Assembly (NCBI GenBank): GCA_013361685.1 | Contig: JABFXP010000213.1 | Location: 1 to 41,231 of the forward strand | DNA length: 41,231 nucleotides | DNA from: Catenulispora sp. | GTDB lineage: Bacteria > Actinomycetota > Actinomycetes > Streptomycetales > Catenulisporaceae | Direction of reading: 5' to 3' | Part shown: positions 16,078-25,238 of the stretch, in pieces | Numbering within the stretch: the stretch's first letter is position 1 | How the letters are laid out: the number at the start of each line of letters is the position of its first letter | Notes under the pieces: model-generated | Told to the model about the DNA's origin: nothing | The model's database searches: none | The model's input: only the letters and a program-made list of their open reading frames with translations | Program-made: the position numbers and the translations under genes

Positions 16078-18189
16078 ATGACTTCTCATCCCAAGTTCAG
16101 TGGAATACTGTTCGGCGCCGCGTACTACCCGGAGTACCAGCCCGCCGGGACGTTGGACCGCGACCTCGACCTGATGCGCGATGCCGGGTTCACAGTGATC
16201 CGCGTCGGTGAGTCGGTATGGTCCACCTGGGAACCACGCGAGGGGCAGTTCGAGCTCGACTGGCTGGAGCCGACGCTGGACGGGGCTCATGCCCGCGGAA
16301 TAGGCGTGGTTCTGGGCACCCCTACCTACGCCGTGCCTCCGTGGCTTTCACGGCTCCACCCGGAGATAGCCGCAGAGCCGGAAACGGGCCGGCGTAACGC
16401 GTGGGGCGGGCGGCAGGAGATGGACCAGAGCCACCCTGTCTACCGCTTCTACGCCGAGCGGATCGTCCGTAAGGTCGTCGCACGATACGCCGACCACCCA
16501 GCGGTGATCGGCTTCCAGGTCGACAACGAGCCCGGCATGCAGCTGCCGCACAACGAGCACACTTTCCAGCATTTCGTGGAGTGGCTCAAGGGGCGGTATC
16601 AGACCGTCGAGGCGCTCAATGAGGCGTGGGGGCTCGTGTACTGGTCGCACCGCCTGTCCGACTGGGCCGAGCTGTGGCGGCCGGACGGTAACCGCCAGCC
16701 GCAGTATCAGCTGGAGTGGCGGCGCTTCCAGTCCACGCTGGCCACCGATCTGGTCGCATGGCAGGCCGAGGTCGTGCGCGAGTACTCCCGCGCGGACCAG
16801 TTCGTCACCACGTGCATCTCCTACCCGCGGGACCAGGTGTCCGACGACGAGCTCGTCCGCTCGCTCGACATCACCGCGGGCAATCCGTACTACCGGATGC
16901 AGAGCGGCCTTGACTGGTACGAGCATGTGGAGGTCCCGCGCCAGGAGCTGTGGTGGCACGCGGGCGTCTGGCGGCTGTTCGAGTGGGGTGACCGCGCATG
17001 GTCGTCGGCCCAGGCACCGTTTCTGGTCACCGAGACAAACGCGTACTCGGCTGGCGGCCCATGGCACAACTTCCCCCCGTACCCGGGCCAACTCAAGCAG
17101 GCGGCGCTGGCGCTGCTGGCGCGCGGCGGCCGAATGGTCGAGTACTGGCACTGGCACACGCTGCACTTCGGAGCCGAGACCTACTGGGGCGGGGTGCTGC
17201 CGCACAGCCAGCAGCCCGGACGCATCTACCGGGAGGTCTCCGAACTCGGTGCGGACTTGCAGGCCATCGGAAGTGCGCTCGACGGTTACCAGCCTGACGC
17301 CGACATGCTGATGCTGTATTCGACCGATACAAAGTGGACCTTCGAGTTCTATCCTCCGCTCGGAGACCGTGACGGCTTGCCGAACCTCACGTCATACGAG
17401 GACATCTTCGACGCCTTCTACCGCGGGTTCTTCGAGACGGGAGCGCAGATCCGGGTTCAACACGTACGCCAGTTCCTGGCTACCGACCCCGACGAACTCG
17501 CGCGCCGATTCCCCGAGCTTGTCGCACCGGCCGTCTACGTAGCCGACGACGCCGTCCTGGACCACCTGCGGCGCTATGCGGACGCCGGCGGCCACCTCAT
17601 CCTCGGGATTCGTACGGGCTATGGTGACGATCTCGCCCGCGCCCGCGCCGAGATCGCGCCTGCACGGCTTTCCGATGCCGCTGGGATCCACTACGACGAA
17701 TACACCAACCTCGTCGATCCGTTGTCGGTCGTCTCCGGCTCGGAGCAGTTCGCCCTCGAGCCGGGTTCGGCCGGCGAGCAGTGGGTGGACATCCTGCAGA
17801 ACGACGACGCCGAGGCCTTGGTGCGCTTCGCGCCGAACGAGCTGGGCGCCGGCGCGGCACTGACCACCCGGATCTACGGCCAGGGCCGCATCAGCTATTT
17901 GGGAACCGTCCCGAACGCCGCGCTCAGCCGCAGTCTGGCGCGCTGGGCCGTCCCGCACACCGCCAAGCAGCGCTGGCAGGCCCCTGAGCACGTCAGCGTC
18001 TCCACCGGCGCCACCGAACAGCGCGCCGTCGCCTTCATTACGAATTGGTCGGCCAAGCCGACCGACCTGGTCGCCCCCGCCCCGGCGGTCGACTTGGTCT
18101 CCGGCGACAGGTACTCCGCCGGCGACCTCATAGCCCTCGGGCCGCGTGCCGCCCTCGTGCTCGAGATCCAGGACAGCCCGGCAGGGTGA
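16078..18189 (+). CDS. Glycoside hydrolase family 42 beta-galactosidase
   Basis: 703 residues, a usual GH42 length; ATG 16078. No signal peptide, so cytoplasmic. The TIM barrel starts with FGAAYYPEYQ and FTVIRVGESVWSTWEPREG. The acid/base is E151 in GFQVDNEPG and the nucleophile E319 in FLVTETNAYSAGG. The trimerisation domain (about residues 400-620) and a small C-terminal beta domain follow. The enzyme removes terminal beta-galactosyl residues; some members also act on alpha-L-arabinopyranosides. It is the first gene after the LacI operator and is followed after 29 bases by the sugar-binding lipoprotein gene, so it is probably the head of the importer operon. Confidence 0.93.
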   Translation: MTSHPKFSGILFGAAYYPEYQPAGTLDRDLDLMRDAGFTVIRVGESVWSTWEPREGQFELDWLEPTLDGAHARGIGVVLGTPTYAVPPWLSRLHPEIAAEPETGRRNAWGGRQEMDQSHPVYRFYAERIVRKVVARYADHPAVIGFQVDNEPGMQLPHNEHTFQHFVEWLKGRYQTVEALNEAWGLVYWSHRLSDWAELWRPDGNRQPQYQLEWRRFQSTLATDLVAWQAEVVREYSRADQFVTTCISYPRDQVSDDELVRSLDITAGNPYYRMQSGLDWYEHVEVPRQELWWHAGVWRLFEWGDRAWSSAQAPFLVTETNAYSAGGPWHNFPPYPGQLKQAALALLARGGRMVEYWHWHTLHFGAETYWGGVLPHSQQPGRIYREVSELGADLQAIGSALDGYQPDADMLMLYSTDTKWTFEFYPPLGDRDGLPNLTSYEDIFDAFYRGFFETGAQIRVQHVRQFLATDPDELARRFPELVAPAVYVADDAVLDHLRRYADAGGHLILGIRTGYGDDLARARAEIAPARLSDAAGIHYDEYTNLVDPLSVVSGSEQFALEPGSAGEQWVDILQNDDAEALVRFAPNELGAGAALTTRIYGQGRISYLGTVPNAALSRSLARWAVPHTAKQRWQAPEHVSVSTGATEQRAVAFITNWSAKPTDLVAPAPAVDLVSGDRYSAGDLIALGPRAALVLEIQDSPAG

Positions 18190-18218
18190 CGAACCCTCCC
18201 TCTCGAAAGAAGCTTCCC

Positions 18219-19565
18219 ATGAAGACCCTACGCAGTACCGCTGTCGCGATAACCGCCCTGGCCTTGACCGGTGCCCTCGTCTCCGGGTGCAGCTCCTCGA
18301 AGCCGACCGGAGCCGCGGCGTCCGCCCCGGTCACCCAGGCACAGATCGACCAGGCCATGGACACCCCGACCACACTGAACCTGTGGGCATGGGTGCCGGA
18401 CATTCAGCATGAAGTCGATCTCTTCGAGCAGAAGTACCCGAAGATCAAGGTCAACATCGTCAACAACTCCGGCGCGACCGGGCAGTACGTCAAACTTCGC
18501 GCAGCGCTGCAGTCCGGAAAGGGAATACCGGACGTGGCCCAGATCGGCTACGACCACATCTCCACCTTCACTCAGACCAAGAGTCTGCTCGATCTGACCC
18601 CCTATGGCGGAGCCAAGCTGGCCACGGACTTCGTTCCCGGCATCTGGAGCCAGGTCGCCCTCAACGGGGGCGTGTGGGCGATCCCGCAGGACTCCGGTCC
18701 GATGGGCACGCTCTACCGCACGGATCTGTTCTCCAAGGCCGGAGTCTCCGCCCCGACGACGTGGGATCAGTTCGCCACCGCGGCGCAAGCGATCAAGGAC
18801 AAGACCGGCGCCTACATCACCGACATGCCGGGCAACGACATGCCCCAGATGCTCGGGCTGTTCTCCCAGGCCGGTGTCGCGCCCTTCTCCTATGACGGCA
18901 AGTCGACCGTCTCGATCAACCTCGATTCCCCAGCCGCCCAGAAGGTCGTGTCGTACTGGCAGAACCTGATTCAGAAGAACCTGGTGGCCACCGATCCCGA
19001 CTTCACCGACGGCTGGTACCAGGGCCTGTCGCGCGGCCAGTACGCCAGCTGGCTCACCGCGGCATGGGGACCGGTATTCCTTCAGGGAACCGCGAAGAAC
19101 ACCAGCGGCAGCTGGGCTGCAGCGACTCTGCCGCAGTGGCAGGCCGGCCAGAACGTCTCGGCGAACTGGGGCGGTTCTTCCAACGCGGTGATGGCCGCCA
19201 GCACGCATCCGATCGCGGCCTACGAACTGGCGAAGTTCATCAACGACGACCCGGCGTCCACGGTGATGCTGGCCAACCAGCAGTTCCTGTACCCGACCAC
19301 GACAGCGACACTGACGAACCCGCAGTTCAGCGATGCGAAGTCCGACTTCTACGGGGGCCAGCAGGTCAACAAGTTCTTCGCCGGTGTCTCGGCCACTGTC
19401 GCCGACAACCTGCAGTGGGTGCCGTTCATGGACTCCGTCAACAGCAGCTACGACGACACGGTCGGTAAGGCCATCACCAACCACACGGACATGGTGGGCG
19501 CGCTGGCCGTCTGGCAGCAGCAGGTCGTCGACTACGCCAAGAAGCAGGGATTCACCGTCAAGTGA
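18219..19565 (+). CDS. ABC importer sugar-binding lipoprotein (CUT1 family)
   Basis: 448 residues; ATG 18219 after GAAAGAAG. A lipoprotein signal ends in the lipobox LVSGC with lipidated C24. The mature part is a family-1 extracellular solute-binding protein: TTLNLWAWVPDIQHEVDLFEQKYP, ALQSGKGIPDVAQIGYDHIS, GGVWAIPQDSGPMGTLYRTDLF and NAVMAASTHPIAAYELAKF. It would capture oligosaccharides at the outer face of the membrane for the two permeases that follow. No ATPase gene is present in the cluster. Actinobacterial CUT1 systems often share a genome-encoded MsiK-type ATPase, which is the probable partner here. Confidence 0.93.
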   Translation: MKTLRSTAVAITALALTGALVSGCSSSKPTGAAASAPVTQAQIDQAMDTPTTLNLWAWVPDIQHEVDLFEQKYPKIKVNIVNNSGATGQYVKLRAALQSGKGIPDVAQIGYDHISTFTQTKSLLDLTPYGGAKLATDFVPGIWSQVALNGGVWAIPQDSGPMGTLYRTDLFSKAGVSAPTTWDQFATAAQAIKDKTGAYITDMPGNDMPQMLGLFSQAGVAPFSYDGKSTVSINLDSPAAQKVVSYWQNLIQKNLVATDPDFTDGWYQGLSRGQYASWLTAAWGPVFLQGTAKNTSGSWAAATLPQWQAGQNVSANWGGSSNAVMAASTHPIAAYELAKFINDDPASTVMLANQQFLYPTTTATLTNPQFSDAKSDFYGGQQVNKFFAGVSATVADNLQWVPFMDSVNSSYDDTVGKAITNHTDMVGALAVWQQQVVDYAKKQGFTVK

Positions 19566-19571
19566 CCAATC

Positions 19572-19602
19572 GGGCCGGGCAGTGCCTTGCTCCGCCCGGC
19601 CC
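19572..19602 (+). terminator. Stem-loop between binding-protein and permease genes (partial terminator)
   Basis: A perfect 9-bp stem, GGGCCGGGC / GCCCGGCCC, lies in the gap between the binding protein and the first permease, seven bases after the stop. It lacks a long T-run (CTTCC follows). Hairpins at this place in importer operons reduce downstream transcription or protect the upstream message, giving more binding protein than permease. Confidence 0.65.
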
Positions 19603-19620
19603 CTTCCCAGGAGCAGCACC

Positions 19621-20565
19621 ATGACAGACGCAGCACCGCGCAGGGCAGCGCCGGCCATTTCCATGAAGCCGCAGCGGCGACGTAGCCGCGCGAACGCAGT
19701 ACAGACCCGAGCAGCGTGGGCGCTGGTCATCCCGTTCCTTCTCGTATTCGCGGCCTTCCTCATCGTGCCGCTGGGATACGCGGCCTACCTCAGCATGTTC
19801 ACATCCAAGCTAGTCGGGGGCCATGTCTTCAGCGGGCTGACCAACTACAGCCAGGCTCTGCACGACCCGAACTTCTGGGCCGGTCTTCGCCGCGTCGCGC
19901 TGTTCCTGGTGATCCAGGTGCCGATCATGCTGGGTGCCTCGATCTTCTTCGCGCTTGCTCTGGATTCCGGGCGTGTACGCGGCGGGAACGCAGTCCGCCT
20001 GCTCATGTTCCTGCCGTACGCGATTCCCGGCGTCGTAGCCACGCTCATGTGGGGCTACCTGTACGGCACCAACTTCGGACTGATCACGCAGATCTTCCAG
20101 CACCTCGGGCTCACTGCCCCGAACCTGCTGTCGTCCGGCAACATCCTCGGCTCGACGATGAACATCGTCTGTTGGGAGTTCGTCGGTTACAACATGATCG
20201 TCCTTTATGCGGCGCTGCGCTCGATTCCCGCCGAGATCTACGAGGCCGCCGAGGTCGACGGCGCCGGCCAGTGGCGCATCGCCTTGAGCATCAAACTCCC
20301 CGCTCTCCGCCCGGCCATCCTGCTTAGCGTGATCTTCTCGATCATCGGCTCGTTCCAGTTGTTCAACGAGCCGAATCTGCTGTTCAACATTTCCCCCAAC
20401 ACGGTCGGCACCGCCTTCACACCGAACCTCTACGCCTACAACCTGGCCTTCCGCAATCAGGAGACCAACTACGCCGCCGCGATCGCGTTCTTGCTCGGCC
20501 TGGTCATTGTGATCGTGTCATCCGTGGTCCAAACGGTGACGAACCGCAAGGAGCGCCGGGCATGA
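19621..20565 (+). CDS. ABC sugar permease, MalF/LacF type
   Basis: 314 residues from ATG 19621, with AGGAG nine bases upstream. A polar N-terminus is followed by a first helix (WALVIPFLLVFAAFLIVPLG) and five more. The cytoplasmic EAA loop is EAAEVDGAGQWRI, which docks the ATPase. Conserved landmarks for MalF-like permeases include LLMFLPYAIPGVVATLMWGYLY and GSFQLFNEPNLL. It forms a heterodimeric channel with the next gene product, overlapping it by four bases. Confidence 0.93.
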   Translation: MTDAAPRRAAPAISMKPQRRRSRANAVQTRAAWALVIPFLLVFAAFLIVPLGYAAYLSMFTSKLVGGHVFSGLTNYSQALHDPNFWAGLRRVALFLVIQVPIMLGASIFFALALDSGRVRGGNAVRLLMFLPYAIPGVVATLMWGYLYGTNFGLITQIFQHLGLTAPNLLSSGNILGSTMNIVCWEFVGYNMIVLYAALRSIPAEIYEAAEVDGAGQWRIALSIKLPALRPAILLSVIFSIIGSFQLFNEPNLLFNISPNTVGTAFTPNLYAYNLAFRNQETNYAAAIAFLLGLVIVIVSSVVQTVTNRKERRA

Positions 20566-21497
20566 CCGCCATTCATCAAGCCGTCGCTGATCCCTCGGCC
20601 ATGAACGGGCACGAGACGACAGCCCCGAAACCGCATCGGACCAAAGAACGGGAAAAGCGGCGCAGCTGGCTGCTCACTGTCGGCATCTGGGTGACGCTGA
20701 TCTACTTTGTGGTCCCGCTGCTCTGGCTGGCCGTGTCATCTACCAAGGACAACGGTGACCTGTTCACCACGTTCGGGCTCGGACCCGGCCACTCGTTCCA
20801 GTTCTTCCACAACGTGGCTCAGCTCTTCAGCTTCCAGGACGGGATCTACAGCCGCTGGCTTATCAATACTCTGATCTACTCGCTTGGCGGTGCTCTGGGC
20901 GCCACTCTGCTCGCCACCATGTGCGGCTACGCACTGGCCAAATACAAGTTCCGAGGCTCCCGGGTCGTTTTCAACGCGATCCTGGTGTCCATCATGGTGC
21001 CGCTGACCGCGCTGGCCATCCCGACCTATCTGCTGTTCGCCGCCACCAACCTCACCGACAGTCCGTGGGCGGTCATCCTGCCCTCGCTGGTCAGCCCCTT
21101 CGGCGTTTACCTAATGCGGGTCTACGCGGCCGACGCCGTGGACGACAGCCTGCTGGAGGCGGCACGGATCGACGGCGCGGGCGAGTTCCGGATCTTCACC
21201 ACCATCGTGCTGCGCCTCCTCGGACCCGGCATCGTCACCGTCCTGCTCTTCCAGCTCGTGGCGACGTGGAACAACTACTTCCTGCCTCTGATCATGCTGA
21301 ACAACCCGAACCTATTCCCGGTGACCGTCGGATTGGCGCAGTGGCAGTCCACCGCCGCCGCCGGCGGCGGCGCACAGGTGCTGTTCTCGACCGTGCTGAC
21401 CGGATCTTTCGTCTCCGTCATCCCCTTGATGATCGCGTTCGTCTTCCTCCAGCGCTACTGGCGGTCCGGCCTGGCCACCGGCGGCGTGAAGGGATGA
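20562..21497 (+). CDS. ABC sugar permease, MalG/LacG type
   Basis: 311 residues; ATG 20562 overlaps the previous stop (ATGA), with AAGGAG upstream. Six membrane helices; the EAA loop is EAARIDGAGEFRI. Landmarks: WLINTLIYSLGGALGATLLATMCGYALAKYKF and SIMVPLTALAIPTYLLF, and a final helix VIPLMIAFVFLQRYWRSGLATGGVKG, the characteristic MalG-type C-terminus. Partner of the preceding permease in oligosaccharide uptake. Confidence 0.94.
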   Translation: MTAIHQAVADPSAMNGHETTAPKPHRTKEREKRRSWLLTVGIWVTLIYFVVPLLWLAVSSTKDNGDLFTTFGLGPGHSFQFFHNVAQLFSFQDGIYSRWLINTLIYSLGGALGATLLATMCGYALAKYKFRGSRVVFNAILVSIMVPLTALAIPTYLLFAATNLTDSPWAVILPSLVSPFGVYLMRVYAADAVDDSLLEAARIDGAGEFRIFTTIVLRLLGPGIVTVLLFQLVATWNNYFLPLIMLNNPNLFPVTVGLAQWQSTAAAGGGAQVLFSTVLTGSFVSVIPLMIAFVFLQRYWRSGLATGGVKG

Positions 21498-21528
21498 CGA
21501 CATCCACCTAGCGAGAAAGAGGAAGGCA

Positions 21529-23121
21529 ATGCAGAACAACAACGCTATGACACGTCGCACGTTTGTGGGAACGGCCGCCGCGCTGAGCAGCCTCGCCGTC
21601 CTTCCGGCCGCCAACGCCGCGACGACCGCCTCAACCGCACAGAACTCGGTGCCGCAGACGATTCCTGCACTGCGCGAGTGGACGCCCGCCGCGGGCAGCT
21701 TCAACCTCGGGCCGGTCAGCCAGATCGTTGTGCGCTGCAGCCAGGCCGCCACCCTGGCTGGCATTGCCCGTACCTTTGCCGCCGACCTCACGGCGATGGG
21801 TCAGCGCAATCACGTCGAGATCAGCGACCGGCCGGCCCGCGCTGGGGACATCATCCTCGAAGTCGGCGCGAGCGATCCGGCGATCGGCACCGAAGGGTAC
21901 CTCCTCGCCGTCGGCGACTTCGTAGCCATCACCGCCAGGACGGCCGCGGGCGCGTTCTACGGCACGCGAACCATCCTCCAGTTGCTGAACCAAAGCCCGT
22001 CGATCTCCGCCGGCACGGCCCGAGACTGGCCCCGCTACGCCGAACGTGGGCTCATGGTCGACATCGCCCGCATGAACTTCACTTACGACTGGCTCGCCAC
22101 CCGCATCCGGGACATGGCATACCTGAAGCTCAATCTGCTCCACCTTCATTTCACTGACAACGAAGGCTGGCGAATCGAAAGCCGACTGGGCGTCCAGTCA
22201 AGCCCCTGCCTGACACGGCAGCAGGTCTGCGATCTTGTCGCGCTGGCCGCGAAGTACCAGGTGACCGTCGTGCCGGAGATCGACATGCCCAGTCACATGG
22301 CCGCCCTGCTGAAGCTCTACCCGCAGTTCCAACTCGTCGACTCCAACGGCACCGCTGCCCCGGACAAGCTTGACTACAGCATCCCCGCAGCGCGCGACCT
22401 GCTCCGCGAGGTTATCGCCGAGTACATCCCGCTCTTCCCCGGCCCGTACTGGCACATGGGTACTGACGAGTTCCTCGCGGCGTCCGAGTATGCGAACTAC
22501 CCGCAGCTCATCACCTACGCACAGCAGACCCAAGGGCCGTCGGCAACGGGTAAAGACGGGCTGATCGGTCTGGTCAACGAGATGAACACCTTCGTACGCC
22601 GACAAGGCAAGACTCTGCGGATCTGGAACGACCTGCTTTCTCCCGACGACACGGTCTCGATCGACAAGGACGTTGTCCTCGAATGGTGGACGGATCTGTA
22701 CACGCCCTACCCCCAGCCGATCAACCCGGACCAGCCGCAAGCGCTGCTCACGCAGGGCTACAGCCTCCTCAACTCCAGCTTCTTCCCCACGTACGACTAT
22801 CCTGCTGGCCCCCCGGTCCTGCCGTCAGTGCAGTGGATGTACGAAAAGTGGACCGTTGCGACGTTCCACGGCTTCGCCTACACCGACGACCAAGGTGACG
22901 GCTTCCCCTTCTACACCGTCAACGATTCAGCGCCCGGGAATCGCGGATCCGTGATCAACCTCTGGAACAGCGGCGGAACCTGGACCGAAGCTCAGGCCGC
23001 CGACTCGATCTTCCCGCGGCTGCGCGTGCTGGCTCAGAAGACGTGGGACTCGGCACTGTCGGTACCCACCTACGCCGAGTTCAGCACCATCGTCAACGCG
23101 GTCGGCTCCGCTCCGGCATAG
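21529..23121 (+). CDS. Tat-exported GH20 beta-N-acetylhexosaminidase
   Basis: 530 residues; ATG 21529 after GAGGAAGG. The N-terminus is a Tat signal (TRRTFVGTAAALSSLAVLPA), so the protein is exported folded. A GH20b-like domain (about 45-160) precedes the TIM barrel, which begins YAERGLMVDIARMNF. Barrel landmarks: LNLLHLHFTDNEGWRIES, VVPEIDMPSHM and the catalytic pair D313-E314 in WHMGTDEF, where Glu is the acid and Asp orients the substrate acetamido group. LRIWNDLL and VVLEWWTDLY supply the usual Trp pocket. It releases N-acetylhexosamines outside the cell and is the last gene of the importer operon. Confidence 0.92.
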   Translation: MQNNNAMTRRTFVGTAAALSSLAVLPAANAATTASTAQNSVPQTIPALREWTPAAGSFNLGPVSQIVVRCSQAATLAGIARTFAADLTAMGQRNHVEISDRPARAGDIILEVGASDPAIGTEGYLLAVGDFVAITARTAAGAFYGTRTILQLLNQSPSISAGTARDWPRYAERGLMVDIARMNFTYDWLATRIRDMAYLKLNLLHLHFTDNEGWRIESRLGVQSSPCLTRQQVCDLVALAAKYQVTVVPEIDMPSHMAALLKLYPQFQLVDSNGTAAPDKLDYSIPAARDLLREVIAEYIPLFPGPYWHMGTDEFLAASEYANYPQLITYAQQTQGPSATGKDGLIGLVNEMNTFVRRQGKTLRIWNDLLSPDDTVSIDKDVVLEWWTDLYTPYPQPINPDQPQALLTQGYSLLNSSFFPTYDYPAGPPVLPSVQWMYEKWTVATFHGFAYTDDQGDGFPFYTVNDSAPGNRGSVINLWNSGGTWTEAQAADSIFPRLRVLAQKTWDSALSVPTYAEFSTIVNAVGSAPA

Positions 23122-23522
23122 CGCGGCTGCGTGGTAGCGCGCAACACGCTCGGTTCCACGGTTGAGGCGGCCCGACTGCCGCGCAGTTCCACCTGCTTCG
23201 GGCCCGGGCAATCAGGAGGGACGTTCGACCATCCGTTGCTATCGCCAGAGTACGGGTGAAGTGGCCTGTACATCGAAGGAAGGTATGCGGTCATGAGCAT
23301 CCGGGTGTCGCCCGGTTGCCAGCCTTGGGATTCGGCGGTGATCGCGTTCCTCGAGTCCGTATCACCCCGCTTATCTTCGTGGTGCTCTCCCAGCTCCACG
23401 GGTCCGACGATTTCGTCGCGGCGGCTGGCCGGTACTCGTCTACTCCCAGAGAGGGTCTAACAGCATGTTCGGCGGACAATCGGACTGGTTCAATTCGCCC
23501 AGTGTGAGTGGAGAGCAGCTCC
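23122..23522. other. Gene-free stretch between GH20 and second LacI gene
   Basis: No credible gene. It should contain the end of the importer transcript and the promoter of the second LacI gene, but I see neither a strong hairpin with a T-run nor a clear operator palindrome. Confidence 0.4.
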
Positions 23523-24578
23523 ATGGCAGTGGAGGCCGGTGAGCCGGTGCGCGGCGTAGCGAGGCCGCGGCTGCGCGACGTCGCGGCGTTGGCGGGCGTA
23601 TCCCACCAAACCGTCTCGCGCGTGTTCAAGGACGACGCGTCGGTCAGAGCCCAGACTCGCGAACGTGTCATGGACGCCGCCGCGCGGTTGGACTATCGAC
23701 CGAACGCGATCGCTCGGGCGTTGGCTACCGGGTCGTCACGGACGCTGGGTGTGATCAGCTTCGATACGGCGCTGTTCGGGCCGGCGTCGGCGATCAGCGC
23801 GATTGAGAGTAGTGCGCGCGGCGCCGGCTACTACACGTCCGTCATGAGTCTGTCGCAGGCGGGGCACTACACGGTCGCTGAAGTCGCCGACCGTCTGCGC
23901 GGACAGGGCGTGGACGGAGTCGTCCTGATCCCGGGACACGTTCCGGTCGGACAGATCTTGCGCCACCTTCCGGCCCGGCTACCGACGGTCGTGCTCGGCC
24001 GCAGTTCCGACGTTCCCGCGATTGGGATCGATCATTGCGACGGTGCCCGTGCCGCAGTCAATTACCTGCTTGAACTCGGTCATCGAACGGTGCATCACGT
24101 GCCGGGCCCGGAGGATTGGCCCGAGGCATGCGAGCGGTTCCGCGGCTGGTGGCAAGCGTTGGCCGCGAAGAGAGTCCCAGTTCCGCCGGTATTGCCCGGG
24201 GACTGGAGCGCGATGTCGGGCTACACGCGTGGCTGCGTATTGGCCGCCGACCGAGAGGTGACGGCCGTGTTCGCGGCGAACGACCACATCGCCCTGGGCG
24301 TCCTGTGGGCGTTGCAGGAGGCGGGGCGGCGCGTGCCGGAGGACGTAAGTGTCATCGGGTTCGACGGCGTCCCCGAAGCGGCCTACTTCACCCCGCCGCT
24401 GACGACCGTTCGGCAGGACTTCGCCGAGATCGGCCGGCGCGGTGTCGAGCTGTTGGTCGAGCAGATCGGCGCGCGGCACAGTTCCGCGACTGTGCCCGAT
24501 ATCCGGCCGGTCCAGGCGACCATTCCTAGCGGGTTGATCGTTCGCAGAAGCACTACGCGGCCAGTTTTACCAGCCTGA
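23523..24578 (+). CDS. Second LacI-family regulator
   Basis: 351 residues. ATG 23523 is preferred because GGAGAG lies seven bases upstream; GTG 23508 is a possible longer start. The HTH is RLRDVAALAGVSHQTVSRVF (residues about 17-36), followed by the hinge NAIARALATGSS. Ligand domain landmarks: GVDGVVLIPGHVPV, VTAVFAANDHIALGVLWAL and EDVSVIGFDGVPEAAYFTPPLTTVR in its C-terminal part. Its HTH is nearly identical to that of the first LacI, so operators may overlap. It is followed by a broken araB gene, an order seen where LacI-type AraR regulators sit before arabinose catabolic genes. Arabinose sensing is therefore a reasonable but unproved guess. Confidence 0.9.
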   Translation: MAVEAGEPVRGVARPRLRDVAALAGVSHQTVSRVFKDDASVRAQTRERVMDAAARLDYRPNAIARALATGSSRTLGVISFDTALFGPASAISAIESSARGAGYYTSVMSLSQAGHYTVAEVADRLRGQGVDGVVLIPGHVPVGQILRHLPARLPTVVLGRSSDVPAIGIDHCDGARAAVNYLLELGHRTVHHVPGPEDWPEACERFRGWWQALAAKRVPVPPVLPGDWSAMSGYTRGCVLAADREVTAVFAANDHIALGVLWALQEAGRRVPEDVSVIGFDGVPEAAYFTPPLTTVRQDFAEIGRRGVELLVEQIGARHSSATVPDIRPVQATIPSGLIVRRSTTRPVLPA

Positions 24579-24632
24579 GTTTCCGATGGCGGCTCAACGG
24601 ATAGCCGGCCCGTCCCTGATAGGAGACCTCTT

Positions 24633-25014
24633 TTGGGCACGACTGATATCGCTAACCCCCTATAGCCAGAGGCCGACCGGTACGTGGTGGGCGTCGACTT
24701 CAGCACGCTGTCCGGACGTGCGGTGGTCGTCAGAGTGCGCGACGGCGAGGGAATTGGGACCGGCGTCCACAAAGTACGCGCACGCGGTGATAGACCGTGC
24801 GCTCCCGACCTCGGCCGCGGCGTTGCCGCCGGACTAGGCACTGCAACATCCGGACGATTGGCGTGAAGTCCTACGGAACGCGATCCCGGAGGCGCTTGCC
24901 GATGCCGGGGTCGACCCGGCGCTGGTGATTGGCATCGCAACGGGCTTCACCGCCTGCACGGTACTTCCGACACTGGCTGACGGCACGCCGCTGCCGGTGA
25001 GGAGACCAGCGTAA
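24633..25014 (+). pseudogene. araB: Fragment of L-ribulokinase gene (araB), decayed
   Basis: A TTG start with AGGAG upstream opens GTTDIANPL and then meets TAG. Beyond it the reading resumes as the FGGY-kinase N-terminus RYVVGVDFSTLSGRAVVVRV. A frameshift leads to KYAHAVIDRALPTSAAALPPD, which is stopped by TAG where Trp is expected. The same frame then continues ALQHPDDWREVLRNAIPEA, VIGIATGFTACTVLPTLADG and ends at TAA 25014. This is the first quarter of an L-ribulokinase of about 560 residues, with two nonsense codons and at least one frameshift. The rest of the gene is gone. Intact AraB phosphorylates L-ribulose in arabinose catabolism; here that step is lost. Confidence 0.8.
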
Positions 25015-25039
25015 CCGTCACAAACACCCCGTCATCTCG

Positions 25040-25185
25040 TCCCTCGCTGCAGCTGCCCGGCTCGCAGCTCGGCCTGGTTGGTCTCCGGGAGCGAGCCGAG
25101 CTGCTCAACGGCACCCTGGAATCAGGTTCCACGCTCGGGGACGGCTATCGGGTGCGGTTACGGCTGCCTCTGGAATCCCCATGAG
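25040..25185 (+). pseudogene. C-terminal fragment of a sensor histidine kinase
   Basis: The frame ending at TGA 25183-25185 reads QLGLVGLRERAELLNGTLES and then GDGYRVRLRLPLESP. This is the G2 box and last strands of the HATPase domain in NarL/DesK-type (HisKA_3) sensor kinases. Only about 45 residues survive, with no upstream kinase sequence, so it is a remnant left by a deletion that joined it to the araB fragment. Confidence 0.65.
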
Positions 25186-25188
25186 AAG

Positions 25189-25224
25189 ACGGCCACGGCC
25201 CGCATATCGGGTGCCGTGGCCGTC
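25189..25224. terminator. Terminator after the CocE-type hydrolase gene
   Basis: A perfect 12-bp stem (GACGGCCACGGC at 25189-25200 and its complement at 25213-25224) around a 12-nt loop lies 15 bases after the minus-strand hydrolase stop. On the minus strand it is followed by TTCTC, a weak U-tract. It would end the hydrolase-amidase-MaoC transcript. Confidence 0.75.
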
Positions 25225-25238
25225 GGTCCGGTGGTGTG

